In this document: positions 7,411-14,682 of the stretch, piece after piece | Layout of the letters: the number at the start of each line of letters is the position of its first letter | Position numbering within the stretch: position 1 is the first letter of the stretch | Source: a virus | Length of the DNA stretch: 64,000 nucleotides | Direction: 5' to 3' (one strand) | IMG/VR virus record: IMGVR_UViG_3300009183_000091 | Location: 1 to 64,000 of that record | Position numbers and translations under genes: made by a program | Notes under the pieces: model-generated | Database searches by the model: none | Seen by the model: the letters and a program-made list of their open reading frames with translations, nothing else | What the model was told of the DNA's origin: nothing

Positions 7411-7941
7411 ATGAAAAAAGAAAGAAAAGATTTCTTCAAGATTACCTTTGAAGACATGCAACTAGCCAAAGATTTTTTTGAAAAAGAAAAGCATTACATT
7501 GAATGGTTTTATGCTGTTTCTGAATATTATCAGGGCAATTTAATTCAAATTAAAAACAAAATCGTTCAAAAATATTTCAATAATTATAAAAAAACGATGG
7601 ACTTCATAATAAAGTCTAAACACATTGGTGAAAAAGGCGGTTTGCAAAAGGCTATGAATCAAGAAGTTAAGTCTCAGACCCTAGAAGGGGTGGTAGAGCA
7701 ACCCTTGTACCATCCCCCCTACCTAATTAGTAATAATAAAATAGAAAATATAAATAATAAAACATTAATTAAAAAAGAAGAATTAATAAACAAGTTAGAA
7801 AAATTAATAAGTGAAGAAAATTTCGATAGGGAAATGACTTATGATTACATGAATGATTATATTCAGTTTGCTGAGTATTATTATTCAGATGAAGAAAGAA
7901 AAAAGATAGGCGATGATTTGTTACAATTTAAAATAAAATAA
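7411..7941 (+). CDS. putative replication-associated protein
   Basis: 176 aa. The N-terminal part (about residues 23-70: HYIEWFYAVSEYYQ, then KYFNNYKKTMDFIIKSKHIG) resembles the N-terminal region of small phage replication proteins in Bacteroidota phages; this is weak recognition from memory. A low-complexity Asn/Lys linker leads to a helical acidic C terminus. No DnaC-type ATPase motif is present. The ATG follows directly after a CATCTCAC element that can pair with the leader RNA, so expression is likely controlled by that RNA. Confidence 0.55.
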   Translation: MKKERKDFFKITFEDMQLAKDFFEKEKHYIEWFYAVSEYYQGNLIQIKNKIVQKYFNNYKKTMDFIIKSKHIGEKGGLQKAMNQEVKSQTLEGVVEQPLYHPPYLISNNKIENINNKTLIKKEELINKLEKLISEENFDREMTYDYMNDYIQFAEYYYSDEERKKIGDDLLQFKIK

Positions 7942-7943
7942 AT

Positions 7944-8333
7944 ATGAAAAAAGAAAAAGAAAAAAAAATGTATGTTAAATGTATTGACAACAAATGGCTT
8001 GAGAAGTATTTAACAGTTGGTAGTAAGTACATCGTTACATCTCGTTATGTTGATCCTAATGGAAACGTAATGTCTTATTTAGTCCTTGATGATTCAGGAG
8101 CATGGAATCATTACTCTCCTTCTCTTGTTGAACCTTGTTCACTATCTACAACAGATCCTATCGTAGAGCAAGTCAAAGAACTATTCGATCAACGTAGCTT
8201 TTTAGGTGTTAAAAAATATGGAACTACTCTTCATGCAAATAATACTGATGACTTCTTGCTACATGCACTTGAAGAAGCTATGGACTTATGTCTTTACTTA
8301 ACTAAAATAAGAGAACAATTAAAAAATAAATAA
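7944..8333 (+). CDS. two-part protein with MazG-like helical C terminus
   Basis: 129 aa. Residues ~9-70 form a small beta domain (YVKCIDNKWLEKYLTVGSKY, a pattern common in phage SH3-like domains). Residues ~78-125 (GVKKYGTTL, HALEEAMDLCLYL) resemble all-alpha NTP pyrophosphohydrolase-related phage proteins that carry a conserved EE..D cluster. Metal-binding acidic residues are visible, but activity is uncertain. It sits 2 nt after the putative replication protein. Confidence 0.6.
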   Translation: MKKEKEKKMYVKCIDNKWLEKYLTVGSKYIVTSRYVDPNGNVMSYLVLDDSGAWNHYSPSLVEPCSLSTTDPIVEQVKELFDQRSFLGVKKYGTTLHANNTDDFLLHALEEAMDLCLYLTKIREQLKNK

Positions 8334-8337
8334 TTAA

Positions 8338-9048
8338 ATGCGTACAGCTTATATATATAAAATAACAAATCCAAAAGGAAGAATATATGTAGGTTCTACC
8401 GTTAAATTAGATCAAAGAATTTCTAGTTATAAAGGCTTACATTGCAAATTACAAGTAAAAATATATAGGTCAATAAAAAAATATGGATGGGAAAATCATT
8501 TATTTGAAATATTAAAAGAATGCAAAGAATTAGATAGATATTATTATGAATCTTATTATGGTAATTTTTATAATGTATTATCTAAAGAAAATTTAAATTT
8601 AGCATTGCCAAAATCAGACATGTTAGGTTTTTGCTTATCAGAAGAAACCAGAAAAAAAATAGGTAAAGCACATAAAGGTAAAATAATAAGCGAAGAACAA
8701 AAAAAACAAATGAGAGAAAATCTTAGATTGTCATTAATAAAAGATGGTCATCCAATGAAAGGAAAAAGCCCATGGAACAAAGGTAAATCATTTCTTTCTG
8801 GCGAAAAAAATCCTATGTTTGGAATTAAAAGATCTGAAGATTGGAAAAGACAACATTCTGAAAGAGCTAAATTAAATAATGCTTCAGGAGAAAATCACTC
8901 CGCTTCAAAAATAGTTTTAGATTTTAATACTGGGATATATTATTTAACAGTAAAAGAAGCTAGCGAATCTCTTGGGATAAATTATTCAACCTTAAGATGC
9001 AAATTAAATAAATCTAGAAAAAATAAAACGAGTTTAAAATATGTGTAA
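8338..9048 (+). CDS. GIY-YIG homing endonuclease
   Basis: 236 aa. The N-terminal GIY-YIG nuclease has YIYKITNPKGRIYVGST, the downstream Arg (LDQRISSYK) and the Glu/Asn region (YESYYGNFYNVL). The middle has NUMOD3-type repeats (SEETRKKIGKAHKGK; GEKNPMFGIKRSEDWKR), and the C terminus a NUMOD1-like helix-turn-helix (TVKEASESLGINYSTLRCKL). It is a free-standing mobile endonuclease lodged in the early region. Codon use is more A/T rich and Lys rich than its neighbours, consistent with recent insertion. Confidence 0.9.
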   Translation: MRTAYIYKITNPKGRIYVGSTVKLDQRISSYKGLHCKLQVKIYRSIKKYGWENHLFEILKECKELDRYYYESYYGNFYNVLSKENLNLALPKSDMLGFCLSEETRKKIGKAHKGKIISEEQKKQMRENLRLSLIKDGHPMKGKSPWNKGKSFLSGEKNPMFGIKRSEDWKRQHSERAKLNNASGENHSASKIVLDFNTGIYYLTVKEASESLGINYSTLRCKLNKSRKNKTSLKYV

Positions 9049-9066
9049 CAATTAAAAATAAATAAT

Positions 9067-9441
9067 ATGAGACAATTAGTTTATAACGCAGTAAAATGCT
9101 TAGAGTGTGGAGAAACAATAATCTCCAGGACTAGACATGACTATGTACTATGTGGATGCCCTAACCTAGCTATGGCAGATGGTGGACTAGACTATATGAG
9201 GTATGGTGCTAAGGATATGAATAAGATTGAACCAATAGCTGTATATGCTGATGATGACTTTGAAGTAGTTAGGAAAGTAGCAGCTCGTGGTAGTAGAGGT
9301 CCTAATGGGGGTCAACCTTTATCGTGGATTGCGATATGCGATATGGATGATGATTACCTACAAGCAGTAGTTGAGTATGGTGGTGCAGATTGGCACATAG
9401 AGTTAATTGAAAAAGAAATAGAATATAGAAAAACAAAGTAA
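9067..9441 (+). CDS. zinc-ribbon-like conserved phage protein
   Basis: 124 aa. The N-terminal CLECGETIISRTRHDYVLCGC arrangement offers two Cys pairs and a His for one zinc site, followed by ADGGLDYMRYG, a combination I recognise from an uncharacterised phage/bacterial family. The C-terminal ~50 residues are acidic. Its stop overlaps an AACAAAGTAA leader for the next gene. Confidence 0.75.
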   Translation: MRQLVYNAVKCLECGETIISRTRHDYVLCGCPNLAMADGGLDYMRYGAKDMNKIEPIAVYADDDFEVVRKVAARGSRGPNGGQPLSWIAICDMDDDYLQAVVEYGGADWHIELIEKEIEYRKTK

Positions 9442-9442
9442 G

Positions 9443-9685
9443 ATGAAAAAAATAAGTTTAATAACTCTAATGAGTTTAAGTTTTATCAGTTGTAAAAAAG
9501 AAGTACAACCTCCAGAGCCAACTCCAGCAGGACCATGTCATTGTGGAGAGATACTACAAAGCAATGTAACTACTGGCACACTAACTGTAAAGAATTATTG
9601 TAGTGGTAATATATTAGATTTTCATGTAGGATCATCATGGTACATGAATCCACAGGTAGATTATTGTCAAGCAGTAGCATGGTAA
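9443..9685 (+). CDS. lipoprotein
   Basis: 80 aa with signal peptide and lipobox FISC (Cys17) followed by KKEVQPPEPTPAGP, a typical Pro-rich linker, then a small Cys-containing domain (CHCGE, NYCSGN, DYCQ). Probably lipidated and exported. Leader AACAAAGTAA at 9432-9441 is the only copy outside the first 4.1 kb, suggesting transfer of a gene-plus-leader cassette. Role unknown; superinfection exclusion is possible. Confidence 0.75.
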   Translation: MKKISLITLMSLSFISCKKEVQPPEPTPAGPCHCGEILQSNVTTGTLTVKNYCSGNILDFHVGSSWYMNPQVDYCQAVAW

Positions 9686-9707
9686 TTAATAATTAAATAA
9701 TAATAAA

Positions 9708-10010
9708 ATGAAAACAGCAATCGTATTTAGAGCAGATGGTAAACTTCAAGCTATGTTTAAAATAGACAATGAAGAAAAGTTTAAAGTATTACTAAAGTCA
9801 GTGTATGACTTTCCATACTACATTGAGTTAATAGATGACATACCTACCCTATCTTCCATGATGAGTGTAAGTCAGAATGATGGCGATATAACCATAGAGA
9901 TGAAAGATAGATACAATAGTAAAACTACAATCTATTCAATGGAAGAAGTAATAGTAAAGGATGGCATCATAATATGTACAGAAAAAAAATTTAATTCAAT
10001 CTTTAATTAA
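9708..10010 (+). CDS. hypothetical protein
   Basis: 100 aa, soluble, predicted alpha/beta. The N terminus MKTAIVFRADGKLQAMFKID shares only the first residues with the MKTAVE family downstream, so it is not a clear member. No motif recognised. Confidence 0.7.
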   Translation: MKTAIVFRADGKLQAMFKIDNEEKFKVLLKSVYDFPYYIELIDDIPTLSSMMSVSQNDGDITIEMKDRYNSKTTIYSMEEVIVKDGIIICTEKKFNSIFN

Positions 10011-10024
10011 TAAATGTTAATAAG

Positions 10025-10056
10025 TTTGGATTTATGATTAATAACTTTTAATTTAG
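10025..10056 (+). promoter_or_regulatory. weak promoter candidate
   Basis: TTTG (10025-10028), 20-nt spacer, then TAATTTAG (10049-10056), one mismatch from TAnnTTTG. It lies in a 54-nt spacer and ends 8 nt before the next ATG, the same geometry as the stronger promoters of this window. Confidence 0.35.
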
Positions 10057-10064
10057 CAGAATCA

Positions 10065-10373
10065 ATGGCAACAATAAGAAAATTTACAGGTATAAAAGAT
10101 ATACTAGATGATCAACGATATAGGATCGGACATCTTCAGAGTGAATTAGTAAAGAATGACATACCAGGATCTAACTGGTCATCATACATGAATGTTTATA
10201 ATCTAGTACATGGGTGCTACCCTAATGATGCTTACACGTTTGTGTTCTTATCTGAGTTACTAAACATAGATATTAATGTAATCATATCAAGATACTCAAT
10301 GAGAAACGTATCAAGTATAGGCGCATCTAGAAGCGTAGAGAAAAAAGAAGTCTCAACAGAGGATATATTTTAA
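10065..10373 (+). CDS. hypothetical protein, possible HTH
   Basis: 102 aa. A helical N-terminal region (TGIKDILDDQRYRIGHLQSELVKN approximately residues 7-31) is followed by NDAYTFVFLSELLNIDINVIISRY, which has the spacing of a phage XRE-like helical bundle without a clean recognition helix. The C terminus is a disordered Ser/Glu tail. It follows a probable promoter, which would suit a regulator, but this is inference. Confidence 0.6.
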   Translation: MATIRKFTGIKDILDDQRYRIGHLQSELVKNDIPGSNWSSYMNVYNLVHGCYPNDAYTFVFLSELLNIDINVIISRYSMRNVSSIGASRSVEKKEVSTEDIF

Positions 10374-10391
10374 TCTTTAAATCAGAATAAA

Positions 10392-10535
10392 ATGAAAGCA
10401 GTAGTAAAATGGTTATTTAGTTTAGATGAAGGACAAGCCTTTTCAGCTGGGATGCTATTTGGTGTAGGATTTGGAGTACTATTATCAGTTCTTTTTTATT
10501 TTCATAAAAAATGGAAAGATTACTATAAGCATTAA
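10392..10535 (+). CDS. small membrane protein
   Basis: 47 aa: a short amphipathic start (MKAVVKWLFSLDEG), one Gly-rich hydrophobic helix (residues ~20-37), and a basic tail. The spacer before it contains the third leader type (AAATCAGAATAAAATG). The start resembles the MKTAVEWL proteins that follow, so it may be a derivative with a membrane anchor. Confidence 0.6.
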   Translation: MKAVVKWLFSLDEGQAFSAGMLFGVGFGVLLSVLFYFHKKWKDYYKH

Positions 10536-10553
10536 CCTTTAAATCAGAATAGA

Positions 10554-10781
10554 ATGAAAACAGCAGTAGAATTAGTGAAAAAATGTCAGGACAGAATGAA
10601 GTCCATAAGAGATAAAATTGAAACTAAAAGAAAATCTAAAAAAGTATACAGTGAGGAAGAAGTAGTTGCATTACTGGAGTATGTAAGAGGAAACTTTTAT
10701 GACACTGGATTAAAATGGCACTCACAACCAGATACAGATTATACTTCAAGAGAATTACTTGAACAATTTAAAAATAAATAG
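10554..10781 (+). CDS. MKTAVE family small protein, paralogue 1
   Basis: 75 aa. N terminus MKTAVELVKKC, central YSEEEVVALLEY, C terminus ending LLEQFKNK. This architecture is a short helical family very common in Bacteroidota phages. Two clear paralogues follow in tandem. Preceded by AAATCAGAATAGAATG. Biochemical role unknown. Confidence 0.75.
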   Translation: MKTAVELVKKCQDRMKSIRDKIETKRKSKKVYSEEEVVALLEYVRGNFYDTGLKWHSQPDTDYTSRELLEQFKNK

Positions 10782-10784
10782 AAT

Positions 10785-11051
10785 ATGAAAACAGCAGTAG
10801 AATGGTTACAACAAGAAGTTATATTACAAACTAATTTACCATTAAATTTAGAAAATGTATTGGTATTTAATAAATTAATTGAACAAGCCAAAGAAATGGA
10901 GAAATCTCAGCATGAAAGAATGTATAGTGAGGAAGAAGTTTATAGTCTTTTAGAACAATCAATGAAAGATTGTTATTTATGGGAATTAGAAGGACATTAT
11001 TCAGGAGATTATAAAAATTTAAAAGAATGGTTTGAACAATTTAAAAAATAA
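10785..11051 (+). CDS. MKTAVE family small protein, paralogue 2
   Basis: 88 aa. MKTAVEWLQQE at the N terminus, an IEQAKEMEK helix, YSEEEVYSLLEQ, and WFEQFKK at the C terminus: the full family architecture. 3 nt after paralogue 1. Shared segments YSEEEV and EQFK show tandem duplication followed by divergence. Function unknown. Confidence 0.8.
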   Translation: MKTAVEWLQQEVILQTNLPLNLENVLVFNKLIEQAKEMEKSQHERMYSEEEVYSLLEQSMKDCYLWELEGHYSGDYKNLKEWFEQFKK

Positions 11052-11057
11052 AGAAAT

Positions 11058-11306
11058 ATGAAAACAGCAGTAGAATGGTTATTTGAGCAATATGTAAACA
11101 AAGGTATTATTACTTTAGAAGACATTGAACAAGCCAAACAAATGGAGAAAGAGCAGATAATAAATTGTTGTATTCAAACAACTCAAGACTGTTATATTGC
11201 AATAATGGGGCATTTAAACGCACCGTTACAATTTACGGATGAAGATTTGAGTAATCAAAAACTTGAAGCTGAACAATACTACAACGAAACATTTAAATCA
11301 GAATAG
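11058..11306 (+). CDS. MKTAVE family small protein, paralogue 3
   Basis: 82 aa. MKTAVEWLFEQY and IEQAKQMEKEQII match paralogue 2, but the YSEEEV segment is lost and the C-terminal half is different (EQYYNETFKSE), so the third copy is truncated or recombined at its C terminus. Its end overlaps the leader AAATCAGAATAGAATG of the next gene. Confidence 0.8.
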   Translation: MKTAVEWLFEQYVNKGIITLEDIEQAKQMEKEQIINCCIQTTQDCYIAIMGHLNAPLQFTDEDLSNQKLEAEQYYNETFKSE

Positions 11307-11307
11307 A

Positions 11308-11559
11308 ATGAAAATTAGATTTCACTTAATAGATAATGATGTGGAACATTTGATGTATATGTATGGAAGTAATTACATTCCAAATATAGGTGAGGATGTT
11401 TTATTTAGTGATTTAAAAAATGATGTTTGCATACATGAATTAGCCAAAGTCTTAGGAAAATATTATACGATTCATGAAGACGAATTAACTATTGAATGTC
11501 AAATTTATGATCAACCAAATGATTATGGCTATTCACAATTTAAAAAATATAACGGATAA
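11308..11559 (+). CDS. small hypothetical protein
   Basis: 83 aa from the ATG at 11308, chosen because the module leader AAATCAGAATAGA immediately precedes it. The frame is open 15 codons upstream, into the previous gene. Beta-rich and polar (GEDVLFSDLKNDVCIHELA). The family of short phage proteins beginning MKIRFHL is familiar but uncharacterised. Confidence 0.65.
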   Translation: MKIRFHLIDNDVEHLMYMYGSNYIPNIGEDVLFSDLKNDVCIHELAKVLGKYYTIHEDELTIECQIYDQPNDYGYSQFKKYNG

Positions 11560-11572
11560 ATCAGAATAAATA

Positions 11573-11740
11573 ATGAATAAAAAAGAGAATGGGAGCGCAA
11601 CATCCCACAACAAGGCAACCTTACAAGCTGAGGCTAACAAGAACAAATTAGTTATAGACAAGTCAGTGTTTGTTAAGACATCAGAAGAAAAAGAAAGATT
11701 AAAAATCGCTAAGGCAGAGTATAAATTAAAAAATAAGTAA
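11573..11740 (+). CDS. small Lys-rich hypothetical protein
   Basis: 55 aa, highly charged (Lys/Glu), probably a single long helix at the C terminus (SEEKERLKIAKAEYKLKNK). Leader AAATCAGAATAAATA lies upstream. One base separates its stop from the annealing-protein start. Not recognised. Confidence 0.55.
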   Translation: MNKKENGSATSHNKATLQAEANKNKLVIDKSVFVKTSEEKERLKIAKAEYKLKNK

Positions 11741-11741
11741 A

Positions 11742-12566
11742 ATGAATTTAAAAGAATTATCAAGACCATTAGACATTTCTGACATAGACTTCAGAGTACA
11801 ATCTATTAACGCTAAAGGGTACGCTACGATACTAGCATACAAAGATTCAAGAGTTGATATGAATAGATTAGATGAAGTAGTTGGACATACAGGATGGCAA
11901 AAGAGATACGAACTTATTAACGGCAATCTATTCTGTTCAGTAGGCGTGTATGACAAAGACAACAATCAATGGATATGGAAACAAGATGTAGGTACAGAGT
12001 CAATGACTGAGAAAGAAAAAGGTCAGGCATCTGATGCATTCAAACGTGCATGCTTTAATTGGGGTATAGGTCGTGAGCTTTATGAGTACCCAATCATATC
12101 TATTCCTCTTGTACTAGATTCTGAGTATGAAATGTCATCAGGTAAACCAAGACAAAAATGGGGATTAAAGCTAAGAGATTGGAAATGGCATACTCAATTT
12201 ACAGATGGTAAGATTAATTACCTGGCATGTAAAGATACTAATGGTAAGCTAAGATTTCAATGGGGTACGTTTGTTAAGGAAGTTACCGTACAACCTACCG
12301 TACAACCTACTGTAAAAGCAACTAAGAAAGTTGTTGATCCAGATGCTAACATCGAAGGCTTCTTGAAGAAGAAAGATGAAGAAGTTTCTATTGTGCTAAC
12401 ACCATTAGAGTCTGCTTTACAAGAGTTAAGCGAGATAACAAGCATTGAGCAACTTAAAGCATGGGCTAAGCCTAAGGCTCTAGAGCTAGAGAAAGAAGGC
12501 TCAGATGTGGCAGAGATGTTTAAGTTAGCGTGTAATAATTATGTAGTAAAATTAAGTAAGAAATAA
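11742..12566 (+). CDS. Rad52-type single-strand annealing protein
   Basis: 274 aa. Residues ~10-130 show the Rad52/22-type signature: GHTGWQKRYELINGNLFCSV, then VGTESMTEKEKGQASDAFKR and ACFNWGIGRELY. These proteins bind ssDNA as rings and anneal complementary strands in phage recombination. A tandem TVQPTVQPTV linker (12-nt DNA repeat near 12288-12311) separates the core from a helical C-terminal region that may contact SSB. It opens the DNA-metabolism module; the exonuclease at 57958-58713 and SSB at 18194-18631 are likely partners. Confidence 0.88.
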   Translation: MNLKELSRPLDISDIDFRVQSINAKGYATILAYKDSRVDMNRLDEVVGHTGWQKRYELINGNLFCSVGVYDKDNNQWIWKQDVGTESMTEKEKGQASDAFKRACFNWGIGRELYEYPIISIPLVLDSEYEMSSGKPRQKWGLKLRDWKWHTQFTDGKINYLACKDTNGKLRFQWGTFVKEVTVQPTVQPTVKATKKVVDPDANIEGFLKKKDEEVSIVLTPLESALQELSEITSIEQLKAWAKPKALELEKEGSDVAEMFKLACNNYVVKLSKK

Positions 12567-12567
12567 G

Positions 12568-12855
12568 ATGGACAAGGAAACATATTTAGCTAATCGTGAG
12601 CATCTTAAAAACTCTATAAAAGAATTAGAGGAATTAAAAAATGAAATAAGAGATCAATATATTGAAGAATGTCGCCCATGTAATCCTGGAGATATGATTG
12701 AGATAATAAGACAATCAGGAAGTAAAATAACAGGAGTGGCCAAAACATTTAGAATACTACAAGATCAAAACGTTTATGTTGATTCTATAGATGTAGGTAA
12801 ATCAAAAAAAGTTTATTTTTCCCAGCCATATAAATCATTAAGAATTTTAAATTAA
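12568..12855 (+). CDS. hypothetical protein, coiled coil plus SH3-like barrel
   Basis: 95 aa. Residues 1-35 form a charged helix (KEDLEEL-like: NSIKELEELKNEIRDQYIEE), and residues ~40-92 a beta-rich segment (GDMIEIIRQSGSKITGVAKT, then VGKSKKVYFSQPYKSL) like small phage SH3-type domains. Adjacent to the annealing protein, so probably part of the recombination module. Not recognised. Confidence 0.65.
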   Translation: MDKETYLANREHLKNSIKELEELKNEIRDQYIEECRPCNPGDMIEIIRQSGSKITGVAKTFRILQDQNVYVDSIDVGKSKKVYFSQPYKSLRILN

Positions 12856-12860
12856 AAGAT

Positions 12861-13301
12861 ATGACAAAGATATTTGAAGAGGTATTCATTACCAAAGATA
12901 CAATCAGACAAACAGCAATAGCATTTATTGCAGAGAACACTGATCCAATAGATGCCTACGTTAAAGGTAAAGAACTAGAAGAGATAGCAAAAGAAATCCT
13001 CGCTGAGTGTAAGCAATCTGCTATAGATTCACTATCAGAAGATAAAAAAGTTCAACACAATGGCTGCTGGATCTCCAAAAAAGCATTAGCTCCTACTTAT
13101 GACTTCTCAACCAATCCTGAGTGGGTAGAGTTAAACTTTAAAATTAAGCAATTAGAAGCCGATAGAAAGAAGATGGAGGTGTTAATGATAGAAGCATCTA
13201 AGTACGGTGAGTTAAAGGACGCAGAGGGCAGGAAAATAACTCCTGCGAAGGTTTCTAAAGAAGCTGGAGTAACTATTCAAGTAACAATACCAAAAGAGTA
13301 A
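12861..13301 (+). CDS. hypothetical protein of the recombination module
   Basis: 146 aa with a helical N-terminal region, then NGCWISKKALAPTYDFSTNP and a coiled coil (WVELNFKIKQLEADRKKMEVL), ending in a beta strand (VTIQVTIPKE). This order (DF/YD motif before a long helix) is familiar from proteins encoded next to phage annealing proteins. No catalytic motif. Its stop overlaps the next start. Confidence 0.7.
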   Translation: MTKIFEEVFITKDTIRQTAIAFIAENTDPIDAYVKGKELEEIAKEILAECKQSAIDSLSEDKKVQHNGCWISKKALAPTYDFSTNPEWVELNFKIKQLEADRKKMEVLMIEASKYGELKDAEGRKITPAKVSKEAGVTIQVTIPKE

Positions 13302-13846
13302 TGGAGACACCATCAATGTTAGATACCGTAAAAATGATACGGTGCGTACTAAAAATATCATCAGCATTCAATGATCTTGATAGCATCATCTACGAGAAAA
13401 AGTATTTCAAGTATAACTTTAAGAAAGAAGCCAGGAAGTGGTTAGAGGTAATGGAATCTCATACTAAGTCAATGATGGATGGTATGTCAGATGAAAATCC
13501 TGAGATACTTGACGATCTATACAAATCATTTGAAGAATCATTACTTAAAGTTCAGTTAGACAAGGAAGAGAAAGAGCCATTGATTAGGTTTTATATTAAG
13601 CTAAAGAGCTGCCTTAACGATATAGAGTCAATGGAAGAAGGTAAACAAAGGTTAGCCCCTATAATTATTAAGTTAATGACTGAGCCTGTTGTGTATTGGA
13701 TTGAGAAACAGTATATAAAAATAATAAATACAGTTGATAAAAATGGTATGTATGTCTACGAACTTATAGATTTTTTAGATAACTTTGGCCAATCCGTAGC
13801 TTACCTAGAAAATGATGAACACAATGATGATGGGAAAAATACTTAG
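13301..13846 (+). CDS. hypothetical helical protein
   Basis: 181 aa, almost entirely helical and rich in Lys/Glu/Met, without recognisable motifs. It overlaps the stop of the previous gene (TAATG) and the start of the next membrane protein. By position it belongs to the replication/recombination operon; function unknown. Confidence 0.7.
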   Translation: METPSMLDTVKMIRCVLKISSAFNDLDSIIYEKKYFKYNFKKEARKWLEVMESHTKSMMDGMSDENPEILDDLYKSFEESLLKVQLDKEEKEPLIRFYIKLKSCLNDIESMEEGKQRLAPIIIKLMTEPVVYWIEKQYIKIINTVDKNGMYVYELIDFLDNFGQSVAYLENDEHNDDGKNT

Positions 13847-14003
13847 CCTAGCAATAGGATTCTTAATGATTGCTATAATGTATTCAGTGTATGTTGAATC
13901 AGAACATGAAGATACACCTGGATCTCAGTTAAGAAGATTCACTCTTTTATACTGTATCATAACATCATTTATACTAGGTATTATTGTTAATTTAAACGTT
14001 TAA
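13812..14003 (+). CDS. small membrane protein
   Basis: 63 aa if started at 13812; later ATGs at 13815, 13824, 13827 and 13830 would shorten it and reduce the 35-nt overlap with the upstream gene. Two transmembrane helices (about residues 9-27 and 44-61) flank an acidic loop (EHEDTPGSQLRR). Unusual position inside a replication module. Confidence 0.55.
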   Translation: MMNTMMMGKILSLAIGFLMIAIMYSVYVESEHEDTPGSQLRRFTLLYCIITSFILGIIVNLNV

Positions 14004-14005
14004 TA

Positions 14006-14302
14006 ATGAAAAAATTAAATAAGGTAGAGCAATCAATATGGGATTGCTTAGTAGAACTATACGCTAACTCAACTCCTCCAGCAGATTTTAATAAGTTAGT
14101 TGAAGAAGCTGAAACAAATGACGAAGGACAAAAGGTAATTCACTTTATGGATTACGAGATAGAAAGGGGACAGATGGAAGAGATAGTTGATAAACATAGA
14201 AGTAAACTTCTTAAAGGTTCAAGAAATAAACGCTTGCATGAGCAGACATTTAACTTCAGTATCTATCTTGGCTGCTCCCCGAAAACAAAAACAATAGACT
14301 AA
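14006..14302 (+). CDS. hypothetical protein
   Basis: 98 aa. Helical, with a charged middle (EETNDEGQ, IHFMDYEIERGQMEEI) and basic C terminus (SRNKRLHEQTFNFSI). The ERGQMEEIVDKH segment is of a type seen in small phage proteins next to replication genes. A GC-rich imperfect hairpin (14314-14352) follows before the next gene. Confidence 0.7.
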   Translation: MKKLNKVEQSIWDCLVELYANSTPPADFNKLVEEAETNDEGQKVIHFMDYEIERGQMEEIVDKHRSKLLKGSRNKRLHEQTFNFSIYLGCSPKTKTID

Positions 14303-14313
14303 TTACTAACGCT

Positions 14314-14352
14314 GGGCGTGACTAGCTACGAAAGTGGCTGGTCATTCTGCCC
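14314..14352 (+). other. GC-rich extended hairpin between replication genes
   Basis: Outer stem GGGC/GCCC (14314-14317 with 14349-14352) encloses TGACTAGC (14319-14326) paired with GCTGGTCA (14337-14344), eight pairs with one T-G; the loop is TACGAAAGTG. No T tract follows, so it is not an ordinary terminator. It sits 15 nt upstream of a DnaA-domain-IV-like gene and just before DnaB. It could be a structured mRNA leader, a single-strand initiation site or part of an origin; the sequence cannot decide. Confidence 0.5.
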
Positions 14353-14367
14353 TCTAAACTTTACAAC

Positions 14368-14682
14368 ATGAGCTGGCATCATTGGATAGAAGAACATCAT
14401 CCAGAAGCGGACATAAACTACGATTACTTACTTGAATTAGCAATAAGTAGTTATAGCTTAATGAAGAAGTCAAGGAAGATGGGCCACATAGATAGAGTCC
14501 ATTACATAATAATGTGGTGGTACAAACATAAACATAAGTTTAAAACATATAACACTACAGTAAAGCTAGGTATAGCATTAGAGATTCATCACGCTACAGT
14601 AATTCATTACTATAAACGTAGAAAAATATCAAGAATATACGAAGAAGAAACAAAATGTATTAAAGACTTTATAGAAAGCTAA
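14368..14682 (+). CDS. small HTH protein resembling DnaA domain IV
   Basis: 104 aa. The C-terminal part (about residues 66-88: LGIALEIHHATVIHYYKRRK) matches the DnaA domain IV signature in which a (D/H)HxTV(I/M)HxxKK-type helix recognises DnaA boxes. The N-terminal half is helical and basic (SLMKKSRKMGHIDRVHYI). No AAA+ domain is present. The stop overlaps the DnaB start, and a GC-rich hairpin lies just upstream. A role in origin recognition or helicase recruitment is a reasonable inference. Confidence 0.5.
   Translation: MSWHHWIEEHHPEADINYDYLLELAISSYSLMKKSRKMGHIDRVHYIIMWWYKHKHKFKTYNTTVKLGIALEIHHATVIHYYKRRKISRIYEEETKCIKDFIES

Larger units (their letters stand above)
1363..9441 (+). repeat. 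recurrent translation-leader motif AACAAAGTAA (8 copies)
   Basis: Identical 10-mers at 1363, 1699, 1943, 2060, 2904, 3669, 4063 and 9432, each ending 1-10 nt before an ATG. They are dispersed, not tandem. The motif takes the place that an SD would have and may act in translation initiation or mark cassette duplication. Confidence 0.8.
10379..11572 (+). repeat. third leader motif AAATCAGAATA (4 copies)
   Basis: AAATCAGAATA occurs before the starts at 10392, 10554, 11308 and 11573, that is, before members of the MKTAVE region and its neighbours. A related TTTAAATAAAATAGAATGG precedes 17209. Confidence 0.7.

Noticed and set aside
12288-12311. Tandem 12-bp repeat in the annealing-protein gene
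   Set aside because: It encodes an in-frame TVQP linker repeat; a simple replication-slippage feature, not a regulatory array.
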